This document shows positions 51,314 to 61,044 of a DNA stretch of 64,000 bases, piece after piece. The notes beneath the pieces are model-generated. The model made no database searches. It was not told the origin of the DNA and saw nothing but the letters and a program-made list of their open reading frames with translations. Position 1 is the first letter of the stretch. The number at the start of each line of letters is the position of its first letter. A program made the translations under genes and the position numbers. Source of the DNA: an uncultured Collinsella sp. (GTDB taxonomy: Bacteria > Actinomycetota > Coriobacteriia > Coriobacteriales > Coriobacteriaceae); contig CABRHS010000003.1 of assembly GCA_902470815.1 (NCBI GenBank), positions 62,001 through 126,000 of the forward strand, in the 5' to 3' direction.

Positions 51314-51529
51314 GCCCCGCCCCCTTCATCTGAGCGTGGGTCGTCGGGTCGAATGGCGCCTTTCGAGACATGCCGCCCTGCGCCGCAGGGTACATGGGGC
51401 GTCGGCGCACATGGGGTGGGTGCATTTTTGCGCACGCATCGCCGTGTTGAGTGCCGATCCGGGCTTGACGTGGCGAGGGGGTGGTGCGGATCGCGTGCAT
51501 CGTCCCCTCGCCCGTCTCCCCTCATGCAT

Positions 51530-52360
51530 CTACTCCGGCCATGAGGTCGCAGGGCCGAACAGCGGATTGCCGGGGCTCGCGTGCTTCGTGATATACCTGA
51601 AGGAAAGCAGGTCGAACAGGTACGTGATGGCGTATTTCGAGTAGATGCCGAGCTCGTCGATGCCGTCGCCCCGTCCGCTCAGGTAGAACGTCCTGTCGAA
51701 CCGCGATGCCGTCTCCTTGTTCGCGAACGCGGTGATGAGTTCCTTTTTCGCTGTGCGGGTCCACATGTGCTCGTCGAGCTCTCGGGCGAACATGCCGGAA
51801 ACGGACACGACGATGACCAGAGAATCGTTGTACGTCTCCGTGCGCATGGGGGGCTTCCCGTTGCTTTGCGTATCAAGGCACGCGATCTTGCCGGCGAAAA
51901 ACAACTCCTGTTGGAACCGCATGAGGTTTCCGCTCACGTTGTTGGTGCATAGAAGCTCGACGTTTCGATGCCTCGCGATTTCGTCGGCGAGCTCGTCGAG
52001 CAGGTTGTCGGAGATCCTGCCCTCGACTTCGGCGTACATCTCCATCATGCGGACGTCAAGCTCCGCGCGGTACTCGCTGAAGCTCAGGTTCGGATCTCGA
52101 TGCCTGAAATCCGAGGGGAATACCAATTGGGAGAAGGAGCTCTTCAGCTCGCTTAGGCTCTGGTAGCCGAGGCGATTGCAGAAGCGCCGTACGGCGGAGC
52201 GCGTCACGTGCGCCCGCTCGGTGATGGCGCTCACGCTGATTGCGTCCGATTTGCGCATGTTGGACACGAGGTAGCGCGCGATCGCCGCGTCATTGCTGTC
52301 ATGCTCCTCGTTGATTATCGAGCTGATGATGTTTAGCAGGCCAAATCCGTGATTACTCAA
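51530..52360 (-). CDS. MurR/RpiR family regulator of the beta-glucoside locus
   Basis: This 276-residue regulator has an RpiR HTH (NDAAIARYLVSNMRKSDAIS, TERAHVTRSAVRRFCNRLGY) and an SIS phosphosugar-binding domain (about 105-265: VELLCTNNVSGNLMRFQQEL, DSLVIVVSVSGMF). It is transcribed away from the GH1 and EIIBC genes, with a palindrome between, so it very likely controls them in response to a phosphorylated beta-glucoside. TTG 52360 is the start; GAGGGG lies just upstream on the - strand. Confidence 0.87.
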   Translation of the reverse strand: MSNHGFGLLNIISSIINEEHDSNDAAIARYLVSNMRKSDAISVSAITERAHVTRSAVRRFCNRLGYQSLSELKSSFSQLVFPSDFRHRDPNLSFSEYRAELDVRMMEMYAEVEGRISDNLLDELADEIARHRNVELLCTNNVSGNLMRFQQELFFAGKIACLDTQSNGKPPMRTETYNDSLVIVVSVSGMFARELDEHMWTRTAKKELITAFANKETASRFDRTFYLSGRGDGIDELGIYSKYAITYLFDLLSFRYITKHASPGNPLFGPATSWPE

Positions 52361-52391
52361 TGAGACCCCTCGTGAACGGCGCTGAGTCGGT

Positions 52392-52408
52392 GGTTCATTT
52401 TATGAATC
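52392..52408. promoter_or_regulatory. palindromic operator candidate for RpiR
   Basis: TTCAT-TTT-ATGAA (52394-52406), extended by one more base pair on each side with slight asymmetry, lies in the divergent gap between rpiR-like and GH1 genes. It sits next to the likely -35 region of the GH1 promoter. Confidence 0.55.
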
Positions 52409-52429
52409 ATAGCAGGCGTATTCCCTTCC

Positions 52430-52435
52430 TATACT
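52430..52435 (+). promoter_or_regulatory. -10 element TATACT for GH1/EIIBC genes
   Basis: TATACT lies 70 bases before the GH1 start, in an AT-richer stretch downstream of the palindrome. The -35 position (near 52407-52412) reads TCATAG, a poor match that would suit an activated or repressed promoter. Confidence 0.5.
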
Positions 52436-52505
52436 TCAAGTCAGTTGGCGCCACGGTTGGATACATGCGGGAGATCCGCATATGAGAAAGAGGGGAGGAC
52501 GGCAC

Positions 52506-53939
52506 ATGGATGTCAATGGGAAGCCGAGCGTGCAGCTGCCCGACTTCTTGTGGGGGTCTGCCACGGCGGCATACCAGTGCGAGGGGGCGTGGGACGAAGG
52601 TGGCAAGGGAATCGGCGAATGGGATTTCTTCAACCATTCCAGCGCCAAGAACATCAACGATGTGGATGGCGACGTCTCGTGCGATTTTTATCACCGTTAT
52701 GAGGAGGATATCCGCCTGATGGCGGAGGGCGGGCAGAACACGTATCGGTTCTCCATCGCTTGGAGCCGAATCTTGCCGGATGGAGTCGGTGAGGTCAATG
52801 AGGAGGGCGTCGCGTTCTACGACCGCGTGATCGACTGCTGCCTCGATCATGGCATCGTGCCGAACGTAACCTTGTTCCATTACGACCTCCCCTACGTTTT
52901 GGCATGCAAGGGAGGTTGGCTCAACGCCGACATGGCGCGGTGGTTCTGCGATTACGCCCGAATCTGCTTCGAGCGCTTCGGCGACCGCGTCAAGGTCTGG
53001 TCGACCATCAACGAGCCGCATTTCTACAGCTACTGTGTGAACATGCTGGGCAACTACCCGCCCAACAGGAAGCTGGACGTACAGGCGTTCGTTCAGTACC
53101 AGTACCATCTCATGCTTGCCAGTTCCCTGGCCGTTCGCGCGTATCGCGATATGGGAGGCGACGGCATCATCGGCGTCGTGCACGATGGCGGTGTGGTCGA
53201 GGTCGATCCGGCGACCGAGCATCCCGACGAGGTGTTCCGGGGGGCGGATTTCATCGCCAACCGGATGATCTTGGCCCCGTGCCTTCAGGGGCGCCTTCCC
53301 GAGGAGCTGGACGAGATGCTCCGGAAGCTCGATGTCTCGCTGTATCGCGTCCAAGGCGACGAGGAGATCTTCGCCCAAGGCGTCGGAGACTATATCGGCC
53401 TGAACGTGTATTGCCGTGAATACGTCACGGACTGGCAGGGAGGGGAGACGCAGGTCTCCGCCAACAACAAGGGAGGGTCGAGCGGCAAGATCGAGGGCAA
53501 GGTCATCGCCCCCTTGTACCAGACGACGCGAGACCCCGACGTCCCCCGCAACAAGTGGGGGCGGGAGGTCCTTCCGAGAGTCATGTACAGTACGATCATG
53601 GACATCGCCGATCGTTATGGCAACCCGCTGATGTTCGTGACGGAGAACGGCCATGGGGCCTATGAGGACCCAGATCCCGACGGCGTGGTCCAAGACGACG
53701 AGCGCATTGAGGTTCTCGGGCAATTCATCGAGCACATGATGCGCGCCCGGGCGGACGGCGCCAACGTCCAAGGTTACTACGTGTGGTCGACCATGGATTT
53801 GTACAGCTGGATCAACGGCTACCAGAAGCGATACGGATTGGTTCGGGTCGACTTCGAGAACGGCCTGAAGCGCATCCCCAAGAAGAGCTGGTACTGGTAT
53901 CGGGACCTGATCGACCGGTATCTCGGTCAAGGCGAATAG
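52506..53939 (+). CDS. GH1 6-phospho-beta-glucosidase
   Basis: This 477-residue family GH1 glycosidase hydrolyses 6-phospho-beta-glucosides after PTS uptake. The acid/base Glu is in STINEPHF and the nucleophile Glu in MFVTENGHG. The family opening LPDFLWGSATAAYQCEGAW and YRFSIAWSRILPDG are intact. It starts at ATG 52506 with GGGGAGG upstream; an ATG 24 bases earlier overlaps that ribosome site. The EIIBC gene follows ten bases after the stop, forming an operon opposite the RpiR gene. Confidence 0.95.
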   Translation: MDVNGKPSVQLPDFLWGSATAAYQCEGAWDEGGKGIGEWDFFNHSSAKNINDVDGDVSCDFYHRYEEDIRLMAEGGQNTYRFSIAWSRILPDGVGEVNEEGVAFYDRVIDCCLDHGIVPNVTLFHYDLPYVLACKGGWLNADMARWFCDYARICFERFGDRVKVWSTINEPHFYSYCVNMLGNYPPNRKLDVQAFVQYQYHLMLASSLAVRAYRDMGGDGIIGVVHDGGVVEVDPATEHPDEVFRGADFIANRMILAPCLQGRLPEELDEMLRKLDVSLYRVQGDEEIFAQGVGDYIGLNVYCREYVTDWQGGETQVSANNKGGSSGKIEGKVIAPLYQTTRDPDVPRNKWGREVLPRVMYSTIMDIADRYGNPLMFVTENGHGAYEDPDPDGVVQDDERIEVLGQFIEHMMRARADGANVQGYYVWSTMDLYSWINGYQKRYGLVRVDFENGLKRIPKKSWYWYRDLIDRYLGQGE

Positions 53940-53949
53940 GAGGCATGGA

Positions 53950-55338
53950 ATGAAGTACGTAGAGATGTCGCGTTCTGTTCTTTCCGCAGTGGGCGGCACG
54001 GGCAACATAACTTCCGTCACCCATTGCGCGACGCGCCTGAGGATCGACGTCGCAGACTTGGGCGCGGTCGACTTGGATGCCGTCAAGAAGGCGGAGCATG
54101 CGCTCGGCGCCGTGGTCAACGGAGGTCAGGTGCAGGTCATCATCGGCCCCAACGTGACCGAGGCCTATAACGATTTCCTCGAGGTCGCCGGGGTCGACTT
54201 CGGGGCGGGTGTCGTCGCCGACGACGAGGGGACCATCGCCGACATGGCCGCCTCGATGAAGGACAACGGAGCCGTGGGGCTTATCGAGAGGTTCGGCAAC
54301 GTCACAGCGCAGATCTTCATGCCCATCGTTCCCGCCCTCATCGTGGGCGGTCTCATCCTCGCCATCAAGAACCTCTTGGTGAATTACTGCGGATTCAGCA
54401 CGGATAGCGGGACCGCCCAGGTTCTGTTGGCGATTTTCGATGCGGCGTTTACGTTCTTGCCGGTTTGGATTGGATACCAGCTGGCCTCGATCCTCAAGAT
54501 ACAGCCGATAATGGGTGCCCTTCTGGGCGCAATCTTGGTGAGTCCCTCGGTGAGCGGCGTCGAAGGCCTGGACTTCTTGGGGATGCCCATTCCCGCGATC
54601 GGTTACGGCGGGACCGTCGTGCCGATCGTCCTCGGCGTCGTGTTCATGTCTGCGGTCGACCGCATGCTCCAAAAGGTGATCCCCGATGTCGTGAAGCTGT
54701 TCGTCAAGCCGTTGCTCACCATGTTCATCGTGGTTCCGGTGACCTTGCTGGCCCTGGGCCCCGTCGGCTCGATGATGGGTTATGCGCTGAGCGATGCCGT
54801 GACGTGGCTCATGGATCATGTCGCCGTCGTGGCGACCCCGATTTTCGCGGCGATCAACCCGTACCTCGTCATGCTCGGCCTCGATAAGGCGTTCATCGCC
54901 ATCGAGGTGAACAGCCTCGCGCAGCTCGGTTACGCCCCGATCATCTTCGGTTTCATATCGAACCTTTGCATCGGCGCGACTTGTCTGGCGTTGGCGAGCA
55001 CCATCAAGGGCGATGCCGCCCGCAGGGGCATGGTGACCACATTCGGCATCACCGCCCTGTGCGGTGTCACCGAGCCGGGGTTCTACGGTGCCCTCGTCGA
55101 GCGTCCGCGCCTGCTGCTCGGCACTGCCATCGGCGCCTTGTCCGGCGGTCTCATCGCGGGAATCTTCGGCCTCGTCGAGTATGTCGCCGGCGCGTGCCCC
55201 GGCCTGCTGTCCGCCCTGATCTTCATCGCACCCGACGGCGGGATGAGCAACTTCTTCCTTGCCTGCGCGGTCGCCGCGGTGAGCATCTCCGTGAGCTTCA
55301 TCGCCACGAGGGTGATCATCGCGAAGTTCGAGAAGTGA
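53950..55338 (+). CDS. PTS permease EIIBC, beta-glucoside type, without EIIA
   Basis: This 462-residue transporter has an N-terminal EIIB domain (1-85) with phosphorylated C26 in THCATRLRIDV, then an EIIC domain (about 105-460) with GVTEPGFYGALVERPR and QPIMGALLGAILVSPS. Many beta-glucoside permeases (BglP, BglF) carry a fused C-terminal EIIA; here the protein ends after EIIC, so EIIA must come from elsewhere. Pairing with the GH1 gene indicates a beta-glucoside such as cellobiose, arbutin or salicin. AGGAGG precedes ATG 53950. Confidence 0.92.
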   Translation: MKYVEMSRSVLSAVGGTGNITSVTHCATRLRIDVADLGAVDLDAVKKAEHALGAVVNGGQVQVIIGPNVTEAYNDFLEVAGVDFGAGVVADDEGTIADMAASMKDNGAVGLIERFGNVTAQIFMPIVPALIVGGLILAIKNLLVNYCGFSTDSGTAQVLLAIFDAAFTFLPVWIGYQLASILKIQPIMGALLGAILVSPSVSGVEGLDFLGMPIPAIGYGGTVVPIVLGVVFMSAVDRMLQKVIPDVVKLFVKPLLTMFIVVPVTLLALGPVGSMMGYALSDAVTWLMDHVAVVATPIFAAINPYLVMLGLDKAFIAIEVNSLAQLGYAPIIFGFISNLCIGATCLALASTIKGDAARRGMVTTFGITALCGVTEPGFYGALVERPRLLLGTAIGALSGGLIAGIFGLVEYVAGACPGLLSALIFIAPDGGMSNFFLACAVAAVSISVSFIATRVIIAKFEK

Positions 55339-55373
55339 GTTCGCCCGGTTTCATCAGTTGGGGGGCGAGATGC

Positions 55374-55404
55374 AAAAAGCCCGGTCCCATGAGGGACCGG
55401 GCTT
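55374..55404 (-). terminator. terminator of the ferredoxin gene
   Basis: AAGCCCGGTCCC and GGGACCGGGCTT form a perfect 12-bp stem around ATGA. Only on the - strand is it followed by TTTTT, so it mainly ends the ferredoxin transcript, though it also lies after the EIIBC gene on the other strand. Confidence 0.85.
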
Positions 55405-55441
55405 CGTCGTGCCGGGTGATGGCGAGGAGCTGGTACTAATA

Positions 55442-55627
55442 CTAGTCCTCGGCGATCTCGGTGATGGCGCCGGCGGGGCAAGCGTCCTGGCAGGCGCCGC
55501 AGGCCACGCAGGAATCCTCGTCGGCGACGGTGGCGACGTCGTTCAGCTCGAGAACGCCAGCCGGGCAAGCGTCAACGCAGACGCCGCAGGCGATGCACTC
55601 GTCAGCATCGATAATCGGGTGAGCCAT
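55442..55627 (-). CDS. 2[4Fe-4S] ferredoxin, bacterial type
   Basis: This 61-residue ferredoxin has two Cys motifs, CIACGVCVDACP and CVACGACQDACP, each binding a 4Fe-4S cluster. It is a low-potential electron carrier of anaerobic metabolism. ATG 55627 has GAGGAGG upstream on the - strand; a longer frame exists but is unsupported. It is monocistronic, between its own promoter and terminator. Confidence 0.96.
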   Translation of the reverse strand: MAHPIIDADECIACGVCVDACPAGVLELNDVATVADEDSCVACGACQDACPAGAITEIAED

Positions 55628-55690
55628 GATAAACCTCCTCTGTTGCGCCCGGTGCCACAGGCGAAGAGGCAACGGGTCTTTGTCAACGGT

Positions 55691-55718
55691 ACGATACCAT
55701 GCGCACCCTCTATTGCAA
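55691..55718 (-). promoter_or_regulatory. ferredoxin promoter
   Basis: On the - strand TTGCAA and TATCGT are 16 bases apart, the latter preceded by TGG as an extended -10. The site is about 65-90 bases before the ferredoxin start. The rest of the 446-base gap (55628-56073) holds the dnaK control region and no gene. Confidence 0.6.
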
Positions 55719-55919
55719 GCCTCTGCGGCGCCCAAACGCGACCGTTCACCGAGTAAGCTGAGGTTGACTGATTTAGGCGTGGATAGGCGGCGTCAATCTC
55801 GCGTCATGTGGCCGAAATCTTCATCGATGTTCGCAATTCAGCCCGTGTTTCCTCAGGTTCGCCGGGCTTCGGATGACGCTGCCGAAGACGAATGGCCAGT
55901 TCAGCGGACATATAGATTA

Positions 55920-55974
55920 CTTAAGCTTAAGAAAATAGGAAATCTTATATGAATTGACTTAGATTTTGTATAAG
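55920..55974 (+). promoter_or_regulatory. dnaK promoter with candidate HspR box
   Basis: AATCTTAT (55941-55948), eight bases, then ACTTAGATT (55957-55965) form an imperfect inverted repeat. A -10-like TATAAG (55969-55974) follows. The same two words with the same eight-base gap occur before clpB. A second palindrome, CTTAAGCTTAAG, lies at 55920-55931. The arrangement recalls the HAIR element bound by HspR in actinobacteria. Confidence 0.6.
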
Positions 55975-56073
55975 GACTCTCATAAGGGGATACACTATGC
56001 CATGAACAAAAACGCAGAAGCGCCGTGAGCGTCCGCGAGCGCGCGCCGTGCAACCCAAGGAAGGGAAGTAACC

Positions 56074-57957
<1,884 letters not shown>

Positions 57958-57969
57958 CGGCTCCCTTTT

Positions 57970-58039
57970 GCGGGCGATCGCCCGCATGTGATTCGAACGT
58001 TTTGGGGCGGCCGGCCTGCCAGCTGGCGAGCCGGCCGCC
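57970..58039 (+). other. two intercistronic hairpins between dnaK and grpE
   Basis: GCGGGCGATCGCCCGC (57970-57985) is a perfect 16-base palindrome. GGCGGCCGGC (58006-58015) pairs perfectly with GCCGGCCGCC (58030-58039) just before the grpE ribosome site. No T run follows. They could stabilise the dnaK message or lower grpE translation relative to dnaK. Confidence 0.6.
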
Positions 58040-58059
58040 TTGCCAGTGAGGAGACGGAC

Positions 58060-58821
58060 GTGAAGATACCCGTGGAGGATGCCGTGGAGGCGTCCGCGCA
58101 GGCACCCGAGCCCGCCGATAAGCTTGCCGAGAAGGAGGGGGCCGTCATGGCCGAGGAAGCCGCCGAGATGACCGAGGAAGAGATGGTCGAAGCTGCCATT
58201 CGCGCCGGTGAAGAGGCTGCCGACAACGATTTCAAGCTCAAGTACGAGAAGGCCGCGGAAGAGGTCGCCAAGCTTCGCGAGGAGCTGGAGGCCGCCGAGG
58301 CCGCCCAGGCGGCGGCCGAGGAGAAGGCCGCCGACGCGGCAGGGCGTCACGCCCGCCTGCAGGCCGACTGGGAGAATTACCGCCGTCGCACCGCCCAGGA
58401 GCGCCTCGATGAGCGCGCGCGTGCAACGGAGAAGCTCGTCGAGGCCCTTCTGCCGGTGGTGGACGACATGGAGCGCGCACTCGATCACGCGCGCAGCCAG
58501 GAGCTCGCCGAGGATTTCAGCCAGTTCGTGGACGGCGTCGATGCCGTTCGCGCCAAGCTGCTCGGCGTGTTCGACCGCGAGGGCGTCGAGGCGATCGACC
58601 CCAAGGGCGAGGCGTTCGACTGCAACATCCATCAGGCCGTTGGCCGTGTGGAGGACGCCGACCAGTACGACGAGACGGTGAACGACGTCTACCAGAAGGG
58701 CTATCGCATGGGCGGCAAGGTGCTTCGCCCCGCGATGGTGACCGTGACGTACGGCGGCGAGAAGCGTTCGGCCCCGGAGCCCGAGACGACCGACGCCGAG
58801 GCGGAGGAGTCCGCCGAGTAA
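58060..58821 (+). CDS. grpE: nucleotide exchange factor GrpE
   Basis: This 253-residue protein exchanges ADP for ATP on DnaK. A long acidic N-terminus leads into a coiled coil (about 60-110) and the GrpE core: ADWENYRRRTAQERLDERA, LLPVVDDMERALDH, and the beta-domain HQAVGRVEDADQYDETV with VYQKGYRMGGKVLRPAMV. GTG 58060 has GAGGAG at suitable spacing. An ATG at 57988 would run through the hairpins and is rejected. It follows dnaK in the operon. Confidence 0.95.
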   Translation: MKIPVEDAVEASAQAPEPADKLAEKEGAVMAEEAAEMTEEEMVEAAIRAGEEAADNDFKLKYEKAAEEVAKLREELEAAEAAQAAAEEKAADAAGRHARLQADWENYRRRTAQERLDERARATEKLVEALLPVVDDMERALDHARSQELAEDFSQFVDGVDAVRAKLLGVFDREGVEAIDPKGEAFDCNIHQAVGRVEDADQYDETVNDVYQKGYRMGGKVLRPAMVTVTYGGEKRSAPEPETTDAEAEESAE

Positions 58822-58856
58822 CGGCACGGCGCCAAAATGCCGTCGATTGTTCAGGC

Positions 58857-58889
58857 AGGGCCCTGGGATGCTAGCCCGGGGCCCTTTTT
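58857..58889 (+). terminator. terminator or attenuator between grpE and dnaJ
   Basis: AGGGCCC and GGGCCCT-type arms around a GC-rich loop are followed by TTTTT, 35 bases after the grpE stop and just before the dnaJ ribosome site. No promoter fits between it and dnaJ, so partial read-through is implied. Confidence 0.7.
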
Positions 58890-58906
58890 GAGAGGGGAGG
58901 GTTCAC

Positions 58907-59851
58907 ATGCCTTCATCTAAGAGTTTCTACGATGTCCTTGGCGTATCGAAGAACGCCTCCGACAAGGACATCAAGTCGGCCTTTCGCAAGCTCGCGCAGA
59001 AATACCACCCGGACCGCGGTGGGGACGAGGCCAAGTTCAAGGAGATATCCGAGGCGTACGAGACGCTCTCGAACCCCGACAAGCGCAAAGAGTATGACAT
59101 GATGCTGCAGTTCGGCGGCATTCCGGGGCAGGGCGGGTACGCCTACTCGGGAGGCGCCGGCGGCCCGTCGATGGCGGACGTGTTCAGCAGCATGTTCAGG
59201 GGCGAGGGCGTGAGCGGCGCGTACGGAGCCGATCCCACCAATTTCGATTTCGGCGATATGTTCGGAGGCGGCCGTCCCCGCGCGCGCAAGGGCAGCGATT
59301 TGAAGGCGACCATCGACGTCACCTTCGACGAGGCTCTGCACGGCGCTCGCCGCAACGTGACGCATCGCATCCCATCCACGGGTGAGAGCGACAGCATAGA
59401 GGTGACGATACCCGCCGGCTGCTACGACGGCATGAAGGTGCGTTACCGCAACCATGGCGAATACGGCGTGAACGGCGGCCCGCGCGGCAACATGCTGATC
59501 GAGTTCCGCGTGGCCGAGCATCCTGTCTTCAAGCGCCGCGGCAAGACGGCGGACGTCTCGGTGGAGGTGCCGATCTCCATCTACGAGGCGGCCCTGGGCT
59601 GCACGGTCGACGTGCCCACGCCCGCCGGCAAGAAGCTGCGCCTCAAGGTGCCCGCGGGTACGCAGACGGGCAAGAGCTTCCGCTTCAAGGAGATGGGCAT
59701 GCCCGACGCCAAGCGCAGCGGTCACACCGGGGCGCTGCTCGCCAACGTGACCGTGCAGGTTCCCACGAGCCTGACCGAGAGGGAGCGCGCCGCCCTTGAG
59801 AAGCTGCGCGACTCCGACGACCGTCCCTATCGCACAAAGCTGCACGTGTAA
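58907..59851 (+). CDS. dnaJ: DnaJ-type co-chaperone without zinc finger (class B, CbpA-like)
   Basis: This 314-residue J-protein has the J domain (about 6-70: SFYDVLGVSKNASDKDIKSA, with catalytic HPD in YHPDRGG), a Gly-rich linker (about 72-130) and two C-terminal beta domains (from about 130). The four CxxCxGxG zinc repeats of classic DnaJ are absent, so it is a class B protein. Even so it occupies the dnaJ place in the dnaK-grpE-hspR cluster. GAGGGGAGGG precedes ATG 58907. Its TAA lies inside a dispersed-repeat copy, which shapes the last codons. Confidence 0.9.
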   Translation: MPSSKSFYDVLGVSKNASDKDIKSAFRKLAQKYHPDRGGDEAKFKEISEAYETLSNPDKRKEYDMMLQFGGIPGQGGYAYSGGAGGPSMADVFSSMFRGEGVSGAYGADPTNFDFGDMFGGGRPRARKGSDLKATIDVTFDEALHGARRNVTHRIPSTGESDSIEVTIPAGCYDGMKVRYRNHGEYGVNGGPRGNMLIEFRVAEHPVFKRRGKTADVSVEVPISIYEAALGCTVDVPTPAGKKLRLKVPAGTQTGKSFRFKEMGMPDAKRSGHTGALLANVTVQVPTSLTERERAALEKLRDSDDRPYRTKLHV

Positions 59852-59877
59852 TCGGGGACGGGTGCAAATTACACATG
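59843..59877 (+). repeat. dispersed-repeat family A, copy overlapping the dnaJ stop
   Basis: This 35-base unit matches the copy at 1728-1762 at 30 of 35 positions, including the unbroken CGGGTGCAAATTACACAT. It contains the dnaJ TAA (59849-59851), so its insertion or duplication has set the end of the gene. Confidence 0.8.
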
Positions 59878-59962
59878 GCTGAGCCCCGGCGCTCCGCTCC
59901 GGACCGCGAAAGCCGTACAATGGACAACATCGACCGAGTTGGATGAGCGAGACGGGGGAAGC

Positions 59963-60376
59963 ATGACCGAGGAGAGCCGCAACAAACCGCTATACATGAT
60001 TTCCGTGGCCGCGGAGCTCACGGGCATGCATCCCCAGACCCTGCGCGTGTACGAGTCCAAGGGCCTGGTCAACCCCAAGCGCTCCGGCGGCAACACGCGC
60101 CTGTACTCGCAGGCGGACATCGAGCGCCTGGAGCTCATCAACCAGCTCACCGATGAGGGGATCAACCTTGCCGGCGTCGTGCGCATCCTCGATATGAAGG
60201 AACGCGCCCAGGAGCGCGAGCGGGAGGCGGAGGAGCTCCGTGCCCGCGTCCGCAAGCTCGAGGAGGAGCTACACGAGCTCAAGATGCAGAAGCGCATCAC
60301 CGCGCTTGCCCCGCGCGACGGTTCCTCCGATCCCGAGAAGGTCCTGCGCGGCCTGCTCTCCGGCGGTGACTTGTAA
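59963..60376 (+). CDS. hspR: HspR, MerR-family heat-shock repressor
   Basis: This 137-residue MerR-type regulator has the HTH PLYMISVAAELTGMHPQTLR, VYESKGLVNPKRSGGNTRLY, then a coiled-coil dimer helix (about 85-115). This matches HspR, the repressor that binds HAIR elements upstream of dnaK and clpB and uses DnaK as corepressor in actinobacteria. ATG 59963 has GGGGGAA upstream; TTG 59939 is also possible. Its place after dnaJ and the shared motif before dnaK and clpB support the call. Confidence 0.9.
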   Translation: MTEESRNKPLYMISVAAELTGMHPQTLRVYESKGLVNPKRSGGNTRLYSQADIERLELINQLTDEGINLAGVVRILDMKERAQEREREAEELRARVRKLEEELHELKMQKRITALAPRDGSSDPEKVLRGLLSGGDL

Positions 60377-60378
60377 GA

Positions 60379-60410
60379 CCTCAGTTCAGGGATTGTCCCT
60401 CAATTGAGGT
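60379..60410 (+). repeat. dispersed-repeat family B, copy 1
   Basis: CCTCA-(5)-GGGA-(3)-TCCC-(5)-TGAGG forms a symmetrical two-step hairpin directly after the hspR stop. The 60387-60410 part matches a second copy at 60987-61010 at 18 of 24 positions. It may end the hspR transcript. Confidence 0.65.
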
Positions 60411-60455
60411 TTCCGGCGCGGGACGAAAGGGATACGGGCGAGAAGGAGAGCGGCG

Positions 60456-60731
60456 ATGGTTGGGGAGAACGGCGGGACGAGCGGTGCGCCCTCAGGTGAG
60501 AATTATCGGTTCTTCAATCACAGCGCCTGCGAGTTCTACCCATGTCACGATATGCCGGCCGAGGATCTTAACTGCCTGTTCTGCTTTTGCCCGCTGTATC
60601 GCCTGGGCGGGGATTGCGGTGGGAACTTCACCTATATAGACGGTGCCGATGGCGCGCGCATCAAGGATTGCAGCGCCTGCACCGTTCCGCACCGGCGCGA
60701 GAATTACGATTACATCTTGAGCCGGCTGTGA
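60456..60731 (+). CDS. cysteine-rich small domain protein
   Basis: This 91-residue protein has the Cys_rich_small layout: RFFNHSACEFYPCHDMP, LNCLFCFCPLYRLGGDCGGNF, IKDCSACTVPH and a C-terminal ENYDYILSRL. Nine cysteines and several histidines suggest metal binding. Family members occur in anaerobes, alone or next to cobalamin and metal enzymes; the role is unknown. AAGGAGAGC precedes ATG 60456. It lies between hspR and clpB but carries its own upstream spacer, so heat-shock linkage is uncertain. Confidence 0.85.
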   Translation: MVGENGGTSGAPSGENYRFFNHSACEFYPCHDMPAEDLNCLFCFCPLYRLGGDCGGNFTYIDGADGARIKDCSACTVPHRRENYDYILSRL

Positions 60732-60840
60732 GCTGGCTGATGCTCGAGCGATGTTGGGCGGTGCCGCCGGACTTGCGGGATCGCGTTGCTCATCCTGCGG
60801 GGCTGGCGTGCGTCGACTATGACTAACCCCTCATCTATAC

Positions 60841-60883
60841 ACTAAGAAAATCTTATGTATTGAGACTTAGATTCTGGTATAAA
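60841..60883 (+). promoter_or_regulatory. clpB promoter with candidate HspR box
   Basis: AATCTTAT (60849-60856), eight bases, ACTTAGATT (60865-60873) and a -10-like TATAAA (60878-60883) repeat the arrangement before dnaK. It lies about 160 bases before clpB. The remainder of the 313-base gap 60732-61044 holds a family B repeat and no gene. Confidence 0.6.
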
Positions 60884-60986
60884 TCAAGCGTGCCTCGGCA
60901 ACAATATCTCTCGATAACACAGTGCGCCGCCCCGTAGGGCGGCCTGATGCAACCCTGCGGCCTGGTTCGACTCGGCCACTTCAATC

Positions 60987-61010
60987 GAGGGACAGTTCCT
61001 AATTTGAGGT
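60987..61010 (+). repeat. dispersed-repeat family B, copy 2
   Basis: GAGGGACAGTTCC followed by TAATTTGAGGT aligns without gaps to the copy after hspR. It sits in the clpB leader, 35 bases before the start codon. Confidence 0.6.
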
Positions 61011-61044
61011 GGTGGCCAAGAGGGTTGCGAGAGAGGGTGATTCC

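Noticed and set aside
55954..55974. TTGACT plus TATAAG as a standard -35/-10 pair for dnaK
   Set aside because: The spacer is only nine bases, so TTGACT is better read as part of the operator-like inverted repeat.
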